Positions 42,100-51,412 of a DNA stretch of 64,000 nt are shown piece by piece (the first letter of the stretch is position 1; every line of letters starts with the position of its first letter). Source of the DNA: Pseudarthrobacter sp. AL07 (lineage in GTDB: Bacteria > Actinomycetota > Actinomycetes > Actinomycetales > Micrococcaceae); assembly GCF_029960665.1 (NCBI RefSeq), contig NZ_JASBRB010000005.1, positions 124,001 through 188,000 of the forward strand, in the 5' to 3' direction. Below the pieces are notes generated by a model. The model did not search any database. It was not told the origin of the DNA and saw nothing but the letters and a program-made list of their open reading frames with translations. The position numbers and the translations under genes were made by a program.

Positions 42100-43311
42100 C
42101 TAGGACAAGAAGGCTTCTCGTGGCGCGGCTTGCGCCGTGTCCCGAAGGGCCAGCCCGGCCCTGAGTATATTGATCGCCGCGTTAATATCGGCGTCGTCCC
42201 GATGCCCGCACGAAAGGCAGAGGAAATCCTTGCCGTTCCGGTTGGCCGACTCTGTGTGCCCGCACTTACGGCAGGTCTGGGAGCTGTAGGCCGGCTCGAC
42301 CTGGATGAATTCCCGCCCGGCGCTTTCAGCCTTGGCACGTATCATTTCCAGGAACATACCCCAGCCTGCATCAAGTATGGATCGGTTGAGTCCCGTCTTT
42401 GCGCTACCCCCATTCAGTTCGTAACCCCCGGCGCCGTCGGGCCGGGGCGCCGCCCGCCGAGTCATGCCGGCGATTGTGAGCCTCTCCGCCACAATGACGT
42501 CGTAGACCGCCACGAGACGGCGTGCCACCTTATGAAGGTAGTCTCGCCGCTGGTTGTGAATCTTCCGGTGCACACCGGCAGCCCTCTCCCGGGCCTTGCG
42601 CCGACGGCTGGATCCCAGCTTGGTGCGGGACCACGCCTGCTGGGCAGCAGCCAGACGGACCCGGGAAGCCTTGCCGTAGGCGGGGTTCCCGATCCGTTCC
42701 CCCAGGGAGGTATAGGCCAGCCCGTTGGCCCCAATGGCGAGGTCGATGCCGACCGCGGCGCCAGTCTTCGGCAGCGGCGCCGGGACGTCCTGCTCTGCTG
42801 CCAGCACCACATACCAGTGCCGACCCTCGCGCTTGACGGCAATCCTGGTTATCCGCCTGGCCACGACCGCGCGGTGCTGTCTGACCTTGACGTGGCCGAC
42901 ACCCTTGAAATAGACCCTAGACTGCGTCGGGTGAGAGTCCCACGTGGCGCCTAGCCCGTTGCGGTGGTCAACCGTATCGAAGTAGCCGGCGCCCTTGAAC
43001 CTCGGGTAGCCGGGAGGCTTCCCGCCGGCCTTGACCCGCCGGAAGAAGGCCTGAAAGGCCTTGTCCAGTCTGCGGAGGGTTTGCGTCTCTGCGGCGGCAG
43101 ACCAGCGCGCATAGTCCGGATCGAACGCCCGGATATGCTTCAGCTGGGCGTCCTGGTCGACGAACCGGATTCCGACGCGGGAGCGCGTCCACGCGTCCCG
43201 ACGCTCCTGAAGAGCGGCGTTGTAGAGGAACCGATGGTCATCCAGCATCACCCGGAGCAGGTCATCCTGCTTCGAGGTCGGGTACATGCGGAACTTGTAC
43301 GACCGGATCAT
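42100..43311 (-). CDS. tnpB: TnpB, RNA-guided nuclease of the IS200/IS605 group
   Basis: A protein of about 403 residues with the full TnpB layout. The N-terminus is IRSYKFRMYPT and an OrfB_IS605-type helical region follows. The RuvC residues are present: Asp in GIDLAIG (~189), Glu in VAERLTI (~271) and Asp in the DDADINAAINIL segment (~375). A zinc ribbon, CRKCGH...CLSCGH, precedes the last one. No tnpA transposase is nearby, so the element cannot move alone. I prefer the ATG at 43311; the frame is open to an ATG at 43380. Its guide RNA normally overlaps the gene's 3' end. Confidence 0.93.
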   Translation of the reverse strand: MIRSYKFRMYPTSKQDDLLRVMLDDHRFLYNAALQERRDAWTRSRVGIRFVDQDAQLKHIRAFDPDYARWSAAAETQTLRRLDKAFQAFFRRVKAGGKPPGYPRFKGAGYFDTVDHRNGLGATWDSHPTQSRVYFKGVGHVKVRQHRAVVARRITRIAVKREGRHWYVVLAAEQDVPAPLPKTGAAVGIDLAIGANGLAYTSLGERIGNPAYGKASRVRLAAAQQAWSRTKLGSSRRRKARERAAGVHRKIHNQRRDYLHKVARRLVAVYDVIVAERLTIAGMTRRAAPRPDGAGGYELNGGSAKTGLNRSILDAGWGMFLEMIRAKAESAGREFIQVEPAYSSQTCRKCGHTESANRNGKDFLCLSCGHRDDADINAAINILRAGLALRDTAQAAPREAFLS

Positions 43312-43402
43312 GACATCCGGTGGCCGGGCTCCCATGGTCCGCACCTGACTTTCGCTCGATGGCATGCACCAAAGATGCATGTATCACTAGTAGAGCAGAC
43401 AA

Positions 43403-43431
43403 CACTGACAATGTCAGTTGACATGTATAAA
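43403..43431 (+). promoter_or_regulatory. Promoter and palindromic operator of the XRE gene
   Basis: ACTGACA (43404-43410) and TGTCAGT (43412-43418) form a palindrome with a single central base. A -10-like TATAAA follows at 43426-43431, with a weak -35 (CACTGA, 43403-43408) inside the palindrome. Transcription would start near 43438, which supports the downstream ATG at 43494 as the true start of the regulator. Autorepression by the XRE protein is the simplest reading. Confidence 0.6.
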
Positions 43432-43493
43432 TGCCCACTCGCCCGCACCAGTCCTCCGAGGAGCAGACACTCCGGTGGGCTGAACGTAGGGCG

Positions 43494-43760
43494 ATGGTCG
43501 GGGCACGGATACGAGAGTTGCGACTCGAGCAGGCTCTCTCTCAGGAAGCGCTCGCCTTGGAATCCGGGTTGAGCCGGAACATGATTATTGGGATCGAGTG
43601 GGGCCGGAAGAGCGTCGCCTACGAGCGCCTGTGGGATATTGCCGGGGTTCTGGGGTGCAACGTGGCCGAACTGCTCACAGCGGCGGACCGGCCGCCAAGC
43701 AGCAGTCCTTACCGCGGTGGCCGCCAGGCGATGCAAAGACTCGGCGACGTAGAGGCCTGA
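43494..43760 (+). CDS. XRE-family helix-turn-helix regulator
   Basis: An 88-residue protein, mostly a Cro/C1-type domain: VGARIRELRLEQALSQEALA, then SGLSRNMIIGIEWGRKSVAYERLWDIAGVLGC. I chose the ATG at 43494, preceded by AGGG, because the upstream ATG at 43431 lies on the -10 box. It is divergent from tnpB across 182 bases. It may regulate itself through the palindrome at 43404-43418. Whether it also affects tnpB is unknown. Confidence 0.85.
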   Translation: MVGARIRELRLEQALSQEALALESGLSRNMIIGIEWGRKSVAYERLWDIAGVLGCNVAELLTAADRPPSSSPYRGGRQAMQRLGDVEA

Positions 43761-43882
43761 AAGTTCAGATTCGGCACAGCTCACGCCTGTAGTGCGGAGA
43801 AGTTGGGGAGGCCCAATACCCTTCAAGCACATACCAAGGTGCACCTGCTACGTTAGGCCTCCCTCACCGCTATCCTCATTTG

Positions 43883-44032
43883 GTGAAGCATTCCGATACA
43901 CCCAGCTCCTCGCCTGCAAAACATGCATTGGCGGGCGCGATCATCCCCGCAGTTGCGGCCCTCGTCGGCGCCTTCATAGGTGGCGGGTTCACGGCCCAGA
44001 CCGCCTCGGTGGCTGCGGAAACGGTCCCTTGA
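43883..44032 (+). pseudogene. Fragment of a small membrane protein
   Basis: A 49-codon frame from GTG 43883 translates to a short polar start followed by a membrane segment (ALAGAIIPAVAALVGAFIGGGF), then stops where the integrase remnant begins. It looks like the N-terminal end of a longer membrane protein that was cut by recombination at about 44030. No ribosome site stands out. Confidence 0.45.
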
Positions 44033-45140
44033 GGCTTACCTGCTCGCGGGCAACGCTCGCGGCGACTCGCTCGAGCGATGGCAGTACAAAGACAGTGCCG
44101 CGGCCCTTCGGGAAGTCGCGGAAGGCAAACTCTCCCTAGAGCCAAGCGCGATATTCAACCGATGCGGGATGAAGGCAGGCAGCTTCCTGCTCAACATGCT
44201 TATCACCTCAGGAACGTTACCCAACTTCGACGTCGACGAATCCTTTTTCCAGTATTGGGTGAGCGAGTGGCTGGGAGGGATCAACAACCCCGAGAATCGC
44301 CTCATCATGCGACGATACGCGCGCTGGGGGCTCTCCACAAAACCATGGGCCGGGCTCAGCTCCCGTCCGACGAACTACACCGCCAGATTTCAACGGCTCC
44401 GGAGCCAGCTTCGGGACAGCGAAGCGTTCCTCACCTTCGCCGACTCACTTGGGCACACCCCGCTCACTCTGCCTCAGCGATTCCTCGACGCCTTCATCGC
44501 GGAATCCACAAGTCGGCGAGACAATCTCGCACAGTTCACAAGGTGGCTGAAGAAGAACGGGTTCGGCCACGCCGTTGCGTCCCATCGATCGCGGCAGATG
44601 CCCGCTAGCGTCATGAGCCCAGATGGCCGTTGGCGCCTGGCGCGTCGACTTCTGCACGGCCCTGCCGTCGATCCGGTCGATCGCGTGGGCGGTTTACTTA
44701 TCCTGCTTTATGGACAAACTGCCACCAGGATCGTTTCCCTCCACCGTTCGGCGGTCACTTTCGAGAAAAATGAGGTGCTGCTGACCATCGCGGACCATCC
44801 GATCCGCCTCCCAGACGAACTCGGCGAAGCTACCACCGTCCTGTTCAATCGCTCGACGACCGCCCACACCGACCAATCGGACACGTGGCTCTTCCGTGGC
44901 CGCGTGCCCGGGAAACATCTCACCTCCGGGGCGCTGGCTAGACGAGTGACCCGGATTGGGGTACCTGTACGAGATTCCCGTTCAGCGGCCTTGCTCGACC
45001 TCGCTTCGGATATGCCAGTCGCACTCTTGGCTGACCTCCTGGGTTTATCGATAGCAGCCGCGTCGCGGTGGTCCAAAGTCGCCAAGCGCGATTGGTTGAG
45101 CTATCCGTCTCTGCGGATGGGGCCATATACCGGAGGCTAA
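44030..45140 (+). pseudogene. 5'-truncated integrase-like recombinase of an actinobacterial family
   Basis: About 370 residues of an actinobacterial site-specific integrase-like protein that lacks its normal N-terminal zinc-finger/SAM part. The C-terminal region keeps the family pattern: LLILLYGQTATRIVSL, a WLFRGRVPGKHLTSGAL loop, then SRSAALLDLASDMPVALLADLLGLS near the end. The frame opens with GTG at 43980, but the first ~16 codons read out of frame through the neighbouring membrane-protein fragment. The homologous part therefore starts abruptly near 44030. It is probably inactive. Such proteins often sit in clusters on actinobacterial mobile elements. Confidence 0.62.
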
Positions 45141-45457
45141 CCTTGGATGCACCAAGCCCTGGAGAGCCTAGCGTCGGCACATCAGATCTTCGTCTGCCGA
45201 TTCTCAGCGGCGTTGACTTGCAGAGCGTAGGCCCTGAGCCATTCCCGCAGGTACTATCCGAGTATTTGGAGGTGTGACGGTATGCCCACAAAGCCGCCAA
45301 TACTGTGGCGGAAACCGCAGGTAATGTTGATGCATGACTGACCATAGTCAGATGGAGAACGTCAAAGGACAGCGCACGCATTCGGGGCACCGACCCGAAT
45401 GCAGAGTGGACGCGGTCGACGTAACCGCCATACCCACGCTCAGGTTGGGAGCAATCA
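45141..45457. other. Intergenic spacer with two hairpins
   Basis: No gene is present. CTGAC-CATA-GTCAG lies at 45338-45351. GCATTCGGG/CCCGAATGC (45378-45386 with 45394-45402) is a 9-bp stem about 55 bases before the next start. The second may be an upstream terminator or an operator. Confidence 0.45.
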
Positions 45458-46255
45458 ATGCCTAGAATTCCTGGATATTTTGAGTACGACGAGGGGCTGA
45501 CTCCCGGGCGATCAAAGGATGGCGGAATCCATCACAATCTTTATGACCAAGGCCATCTCAAGGGTCACGCGAAGTTTTTCGCCAGCGACGAGGAAGATTC
45601 CTCGAGAGGCGCCCCGGCGTACGTCTACGTCAACAATGACGTACATTCCAAGGCGATGGGAAATGAACGCTCTGAGAGAGAGAAGGAGCTCATCGAGCTG
45701 GTTCAACTTCTCCTCAATGTGGCTGCGAAAAAAGCAGAGCCAATAGTCAAGGAGTGGTGGAGCGAACAGGGGCGGCCGGCCCTGAAGTCGACATGGAAAA
45801 AAATTGCAGGAAGCCGTGGAGCCAGCAAGCAAGCCCCGGCTTCCGAGTTGTCTACTGTAATCGAGCCTGATCTAGAAAGCCCGCCACAGGAAGCTGTGGC
45901 CCGGGACAAACCGTGGCGGGCCACACTGACCAGCGCCGAAGCCCGGGACCTCTTGGTTGGGGCTCTAAGGGCCAGACATTTCAGCGAAAAGACGCTGGAG
46001 TTCCTTCGCAATGCCCGCTTTACGGACGGCGATCGGAGTCTCGAACTAGTGAACGTGATGGAGCACCTCAGCCCTCAGCAAATCGAAGACGCCATCCATC
46101 TAGTGCTAGAAATGAGCCCTTCACCACTCCATGACGACACTATGGCTGGACTCCGGAGGATCCTTGAGCGCTCCCCGTCCTATGGCTGGCGTGCTCATTC
46201 TGATAACGAAGGGGTCAAAAAAAATACTTTGCACCTGACCGAGGGCGAAAACTAG
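45458..46255 (+). CDS. Hypothetical protein with a PGYFEYDEG N-terminus
   Basis: A 265-residue protein that I do not recognise. The N-terminal ~40 residues (MPRIPGYFEYDEGLTPGRS, then HHNLYDQGHLKGHAKF) look like a defined motif. A helical segment rich in Glu and Lys (residues ~70-115), a low-complexity linker (~120-150) and a C-terminal helical domain follow. No catalytic motif is evident. Codon usage is ordinary for the island. It precedes the helicase gene by about 540 bases on the same strand. It could belong to a defence or toxin system, but nothing shows this directly. Confidence 0.7.
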   Translation: MPRIPGYFEYDEGLTPGRSKDGGIHHNLYDQGHLKGHAKFFASDEEDSSRGAPAYVYVNNDVHSKAMGNERSEREKELIELVQLLLNVAAKKAEPIVKEWWSEQGRPALKSTWKKIAGSRGASKQAPASELSTVIEPDLESPPQEAVARDKPWRATLTSAEARDLLVGALRARHFSEKTLEFLRNARFTDGDRSLELVNVMEHLSPQQIEDAIHLVLEMSPSPLHDDTMAGLRRILERSPSYGWRAHSDNEGVKKNTLHLTEGEN

Positions 46256-46794
46256 ACGAGGGCAGCAGGCATCGAAGTGGCCGACACGCCTAAGTTGGTT
46301 CCATTGGTAGTTAGCCCTTACGTGGCTTGCCAAAGGCGGACTGTCACCTAATCCTTCACAGTTCGGCCAGTCCAAGCTTGAGCCAGGCTCACACTACGTG
46401 GCGTCGAGGTCACGTGTATGAAGGTCCAGGCGCACCCTAGCCAGCAGCATTTACGACCAACCCCGACGGCGAGCAAGGTGTCCCGCTCGACTGCGCCCGT
46501 AGACTCCGGTGGCAAATTCTTTATGATTCTTAGAATAGGAGCAGCGGGAATCCTCAAGTGCCGAGATCACGACCCGGACGCAAAACCCGTACCGCCACGC
46601 CCGAGCTCGCGCCTGATGGCTTGGGCGGCACAGCGAGAGGTGAGCCTATTGTCGTCCTGCATGGTCAGGCTCAACCATAGCCCTGACCCAATGGCCTTGC
46701 CGTCACAAAGGGATAGCGGACAGTGAAGGTCATGCAGGCGTCGCTTCTGTATGGGCTGACAACCGGCCGGTCACCAGCAAGGTAATCTCAAACC
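46256..46794. other. Gene-free spacer before the helicase module
   Basis: About 540 bases with no supported gene. A 102-codon plus frame at 46418-46726 has no ribosome site and no recognisable content. A small ATTCT-AGAAT dyad lies near 46526-46536. The promoter of the helicase gene is probably in the last 100 bases, but I could not fix it. Confidence 0.4.
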
Positions 46795-48960
46795 ATGTCT
46801 GTGGATTCCCTACCTAACGTCGTCAGTCGCGGCAGCAACAAGAAGCCCGTATCCAGCGAGGCACTGGCTACATTCTTTGAGTCGACCGCGGCTCCTCAAG
46901 GAGGCCACCTCACCATTGGGTACCCCGTAACTACTGTCTCCGAAGAGCGAGGCCCCCTTGATGCCGTCTATGTGTCTCCCGGCACAGGTGTAGTCGCCTT
47001 CGACATCGTCGAGGGAAACTCTCTGGGCGATTACCAGACTCGCCAGGACGACGTTTTCACCCGGCTCGAGGTTCGACTGAAGTCGCATTCGGCGCTTGTT
47101 GAGCGGCGAAATCTCAAAGTAGATCTCCATACCATCACGTTCGCGCCGGCAGTTGCCCACGTGCCTGAGGATAGCGCCTACCCTGTGGCCAATACGGCCA
47201 CCATCAGCGAAGTGCTTTCCCGCATGGTCAAGGCCAGCCCTTTGCCTGAGGTACATGAACGCGCATTGTCAGCGCTCCAAAGTATGTCCAGCATCCGGCG
47301 CACGGGCACCGCCAGGCCTGTGCGACGGGATGATTCTCGAGGTGCCATACTCAAGAGACTTGAAGACTCGATCGCCACTTTGGACGCCGACCAAAGTCAC
47401 GCAGTCATCGAAACGGCAGACGACGTTCAGCGAATTCGTGGGCTGGCAGGTTCGGGCAAGACCGTCGTGCTGGCGCTCAAAGCCGCCTACCTGCACGCTC
47501 AGCACCCGGACTGGCGAATCGCTGTGACCTTCAACACGAGATCCCTTCGAGACCAGTTTCGGAGGTTCATCAATAACTTTACGATCGACCAAACAGGCGA
47601 TGAACCGGACTGGTCCATGGTGGACATCGTCCAGGCTTGGGGGGCGTCCGGAGGGGGCAACCGTGAGGGGATGTACCACAGGTACTGCGTAGAAAACGGG
47701 GCCACGTACTACGACTTCACCGCAGGCAAGGCCATGTTCGGTGCACACGACGCCCTGGGTGGCGTCTGCGAGCTCGCACTCGGCGAGGCTCAAGCGTCCA
47801 AGCCAATGTACGACGCCATCCTTGTGGACGAAGCCCAGGATCTCCCGCCCGCATTTCTTCGCATGTGTTACGACATGCTCCGTGACAAGAAGCGCTTGGT
47901 CTACGCCTACGACGAACTGCAAACACTCAATGGCAAGGGCCTCCCCCCAGCCGAAGAGATCTTTGGGGTGACGAGCGCAGGGCAACCCAGTGTCGATTTC
48001 AGCGGCAAGGAAGGCCGCCGCCGGGACATCATCCTTGAGAAGTGCTATCGCAATTCCCGGCCCGTCCTGGTCACTGCGCATGCCCTGGGGTTCGGTATCT
48101 ATAAGAAGCCTTCGCCGCCTGCGTCCACGGGAATCGTTCAGATCTTTGAACAAAAAGATCTCTGGACAGACGTTGGCTACCGAGTTAGTCAGGGCGAGCT
48201 CTCGGACGGCCGGCATGTCCGACTTGAGCGTGACGCCGACTCGAGTCCAAAATTCTTGGAGGAACATTCCCCGACGAGTGATCTGCTGACATTTGAAGTC
48301 TTTGATTCGGTGGGCGAACAGAACGAATGGATTGCGAATGAGATTCAGCGCAACTTGATCGAAGACGAGCTGGTCGCCAATGACATTATCGTGATCAACC
48401 CGAACCCGTTTACAACCCGCACGAATCTCGGCCCTGTGCGAAAGGCATTGATGAGCCGTGATATTCAGAGCCATATCGCCGGGGTGGATGTTGGTGCCGA
48501 TATCTTCTTCAAACCAGATGAACGAAGTGTGACCTTTACCGGAATATACCGGGCCAAGGGCAATGAGGCAGCGATGATCTATGTCGCAAATGCCCACGAG
48601 GATTTTACTTCCAAACAGAACCAAGCCCGAACCCGCAACCGCCTTTTCACCGCCATAACGCGAAGCAAGGGGTGGGTGCGAGTGACGGGCGTCGGCCCCG
48701 AAATGCGTGAACTTGTGGAGGAGTTCAACACAATCAAAGCGTCCGCCTTTGCGTTGGATTTCGTCTACCCAACAGCGGAGGAGCGAACCACAATGCAGAT
48801 CCTCCATAGGGAAGTACCACCCGAGGTACAGAAGAAGGTTCGGGGCCACGACACTTCGCTTGATCGCCTCGTCAGGGACCTGGAATCCGGCTCCTTTTAC
48901 AGGGAAGACCTCGATCCTGCCACGCTGGCTCGCCTTGAGGCACTCCTGCGTCATGAATAA
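46795..48960 (+). CDS. SF1-type helicase with an N-terminal nuclease-like region
   Basis: A 721-residue protein. Residues ~25-150 resemble a NERD/restriction-endonuclease-like fold (DAVYVSPGTGVVAFDIVEG, VERRNLKVDLHTITFAP), though the catalytic residues cannot be confirmed by eye. Walker A is GLAGSGKTVV at ~216-225 and Walker B/motif II is ILVDEAQDLPP near 343-350. Late helicase motifs are present (YRAKGNEAAMIYVANAHED, then RNRLFTAITRSKGWVRVTG near 610-640). It belongs to the UvrD/Rep-like SF1 group. The last 8 bases overlap the start of the DUF2290 gene, so the two are translationally coupled. Confidence 0.88.
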   Translation: MSVDSLPNVVSRGSNKKPVSSEALATFFESTAAPQGGHLTIGYPVTTVSEERGPLDAVYVSPGTGVVAFDIVEGNSLGDYQTRQDDVFTRLEVRLKSHSALVERRNLKVDLHTITFAPAVAHVPEDSAYPVANTATISEVLSRMVKASPLPEVHERALSALQSMSSIRRTGTARPVRRDDSRGAILKRLEDSIATLDADQSHAVIETADDVQRIRGLAGSGKTVVLALKAAYLHAQHPDWRIAVTFNTRSLRDQFRRFINNFTIDQTGDEPDWSMVDIVQAWGASGGGNREGMYHRYCVENGATYYDFTAGKAMFGAHDALGGVCELALGEAQASKPMYDAILVDEAQDLPPAFLRMCYDMLRDKKRLVYAYDELQTLNGKGLPPAEEIFGVTSAGQPSVDFSGKEGRRRDIILEKCYRNSRPVLVTAHALGFGIYKKPSPPASTGIVQIFEQKDLWTDVGYRVSQGELSDGRHVRLERDADSSPKFLEEHSPTSDLLTFEVFDSVGEQNEWIANEIQRNLIEDELVANDIIVINPNPFTTRTNLGPVRKALMSRDIQSHIAGVDVGADIFFKPDERSVTFTGIYRAKGNEAAMIYVANAHEDFTSKQNQARTRNRLFTAITRSKGWVRVTGVGPEMRELVEEFNTIKASAFALDFVYPTAEERTTMQILHREVPPEVQKKVRGHDTSLDRLVRDLESGSFYREDLDPATLARLEALLRHE

Positions 48961-49639
48961 GAGAAAGTCCGCCGTCGAGCTTCTCAAAAGGGAAATCGAA
49001 GACGTGACCGCGTTCTTGGTCGGCAAGGGGCTCGTTGACGACCAAAACGCAGTTGCGCGCCGTTCAGGAGTAAACGGATTCGTTCTTTTGGAAGCAGGCT
49101 ACTGGGCTGATGCCCCTCGAATGCAAGAGAAGATCCCGTACGGTGAACTCTACGATCGGCTGAAGGGGTCACGTGCCTACGACATGAAATTCCTCGACGG
49201 TGCGCTCGTACAGTTTAGGTTCATGTTTAAAGACGCGGACACGCTTGCCAAGAGCGAACTGCGTTTCCTCCCCTCGCCGATACTCACAACATTCCAAGAG
49301 GATCCCGAACTTTACCTGCACGACGAACTCTACGGCGACGTAATCGACGCTCGCGCCGTGACTGTGCCTCTGAGATTCGACTACGACGACTCGGCTGACG
49401 TCGTCAAGGACGTACTGCACCCTGTCAGTCACCTGACGTTGGGCCAGTACCCTCATTGCCGCATTGCCGCTACATCTGCTGTCACACCGTACCAATTCGT
49501 TGAATTCTTGCTCCGCAGCTTTTACAGAGGGAAAGCAACACTGCCCACAGATGGCATGCCCAGCGCCAGGACCCTTATGCCTCAAACCATCACCGAAGGC
49601 GAGCGAGCCCTCCTCCACATCTCATTACCCTGCACCTAG
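48953..49639 (+). CDS. DUF2290-family protein
   Basis: A 228-residue protein. Its C-terminal half matches my memory of the DUF2290 pattern, HPVSHLTLGQYPHCRI followed by TPYQFVEFLLRSFY. The N-terminal part carries FLDGALVQFRFMF and RLSFLPSP-like segments. The family has no known activity and is usually met beside a helicase gene. It begins inside the end of the SF1 helicase gene (8-base overlap). The pair would act together, perhaps as an unusual restriction or anti-phage module; that is inference from island context. Confidence 0.78.
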   Translation: MNKRKSAVELLKREIEDVTAFLVGKGLVDDQNAVARRSGVNGFVLLEAGYWADAPRMQEKIPYGELYDRLKGSRAYDMKFLDGALVQFRFMFKDADTLAKSELRFLPSPILTTFQEDPELYLHDELYGDVIDARAVTVPLRFDYDDSADVVKDVLHPVSHLTLGQYPHCRIAATSAVTPYQFVEFLLRSFYRGKATLPTDGMPSARTLMPQTITEGERALLHISLPCT

Positions 49640-50160
49640 GAGCTTATCGCCGGCAGGTTCCGCCAATGGCCGGGAGACTCGTTCCCATCACACTTGTCAT
49701 ATTGGTGCGACGCTACGTCCCCAGATACCTCGTGTTGCGACTCGACATGAAGCAAATGCGCGTCACTCCCACCGATTGAATTGCCTGAGCGCTTCGGTGA
49801 GCTGGGTCAACTTATCTTTGATACGGCAAGACTGATCCGAGGGCGAATACGGCGGGACCGTTAAGAAGTCACTACGATCAGAGTACTTGGCGACCGGACG
49901 CAGGTTACCGGGTACGTGAGCTCGGAACACACCAAATACGCCAGGGCTCAGTAATTCTCCGAGACGTAGGCGTATGCCCGGTCAAAGAGCTCAGGAAACA
50001 CATGCTAATTCCCTGCTGGCGGAGGCTACCAGTTTACGATTACCAGTTGCCTAGGACGCTTTGGCCAGCCCTTCGCAACATGCGTCGGACCCAACGACCC
50101 TGGATTCTGGATGGCGTCGCGCAGGCCTCCGCATACGGCGCTCGATAGTGCACCATCGAA
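49640..50160. other. Spacer with no supported gene
   Basis: About 520 bases without a coding frame, tRNA or long repeat. The sequence changes character near 50160, where the polymerase remnant starts abruptly, so a recombination junction probably lies there. Confidence 0.4.
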
Positions 50161-51156
50161 TACTCATCCATACCAGTAGAACTGCTGGGCCGCTACTCGG
50201 CCTGGCTGGAGGTCTACAGCATCGACGAGGCCTTCCTCGGCGTCAAGGGCGCCCCGGACGAACTCCTGGCCCTCGGCCGGTCCATGAAAGCCGCTGTCCG
50301 TCGGAACGTCGGCGTCCCGGTCTGCGTCGGGATCGCAGCCACCAAGACCCTTGCGAAACTGGCCAACAAATGGGCGAAGAACAACCCCGGCTTCGGCGGG
50401 GTCTGCCACTGGGACTCCATCCCGGCCCAGGAACGCGAAGGGCTCCTGGGCCGGCTCTCGGTCATCGAGATCTGGGGCGTCGCCACACGGTTGACGAAAC
50501 GGCTGAACGTGATGGGTATTTTTTCGATCCTTGACCTGTCCCGGGCGGATCCGGTGATGATTCGGGACCGGTTCTCCGTGGTCATGATGCGCACCGTCCT
50601 GGAACTGCAGGGCACCCCCTGCATCCCGATGGAAGAAGAACGGATCGGCCGGGACCAGCTGATCTTCTCCCGCTCCTTCGCCACCCCCATCACCACCACC
50701 GCCGGGATCCGCCAGGTCATGAGCGTGTACGGGCAGCAGGCCTCCGCCCGGCTGGCCAAAGTCCTCACCGCGTTCGCCGGCACCTCCCACTTCAAACCCA
50801 ACGACACCTCCTACCCCTCCGTCTGCGTCCCCCTGCCGATGCCCACCGCGGACCCCGTGATCCTGACCAAGGCCGCCCACGCGCTCCTGCCCCGTGTCTA
50901 CGCGCGGGCCGGGATCATGGTCACCGACCTGCGGCCCACAGGCAACCAAGCACCCCTGTCCATGTTCGAGAACCCGCACGAGGAACGCCGCGTCGGAACC
51001 CTCCTCGAAGGCGTCACCAAAAAGTACGGCCGCGGCTCCATCGGACTCGGACACGCCGGGATCCGCGGCGGGCCGGACTGGACCATGCAACGGGACATGC
51101 TCTCCCCCCGCTACACCACCCACTGGGACGAACTCCCCCTCGTCAAAGCCGCCTAA
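50161..51156 (+). pseudogene. 5'-truncated UmuC/DinB-type Y-family DNA polymerase
   Basis: The frame is open from 50161 and continues to 51156. It encodes most of a UmuC-like polymerase: the palm motif WLEVYSIDEAFL with the catalytic Asp-Glu pair, the GIAATKTLAKLANKWAK fingers/palm segment, the thumb HhH region (LSVIEIWGVATRLTKRLN) and a complete little-finger and C-terminal region ending WDELPLVKAA. The first ~70-100 residues are missing, including the first catalytic Asp (DVNNFY-type). An internal ATG at 50284 would give a 290-residue protein without most of the palm. It is almost certainly inactive. Plasmids and islands of Arthrobacter often carry the intact gene. Confidence 0.88.
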
Positions 51157-51208
51157 CCGCACCCCGCACGACCGCACTCGCACGTGAGCACCACGAAAGA
51201 ACGAAATC

Positions 51209-51345
51209 ATGACCATCATCCACGAAGCCCCCACACAGACCAACGACGTCCAGGTCCGGCTCGGCCCGTCAGGTACTCCCTTGGTCATCCGTCACGACGG
51301 CCGGATCTGGCTGGTCGACCCCGACACGGACAAGATGTACAGGCA
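51209..51345 (+). pseudogene. Fragment of the small gene that usually follows umuC
   Basis: After the polymerase, an ATG at 51209 opens a protein of the type MTIIHEAPTQTNDVQVRLG, then RIWLVDPDTDK. In my recollection this resembles the small unnamed protein often encoded after umuC in Arthrobacter. The likeness ends near 51345 and an unrelated sequence follows in frame. The gene is therefore truncated, like the polymerase. Confidence 0.5.
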
Positions 51346-51412
51346 AAGGGCTCACCACCGCCAAAATCGCCGGCATGGCGAGCGAAGGATCGTAAGGCAA
51401 AGCAGAAGTCGC

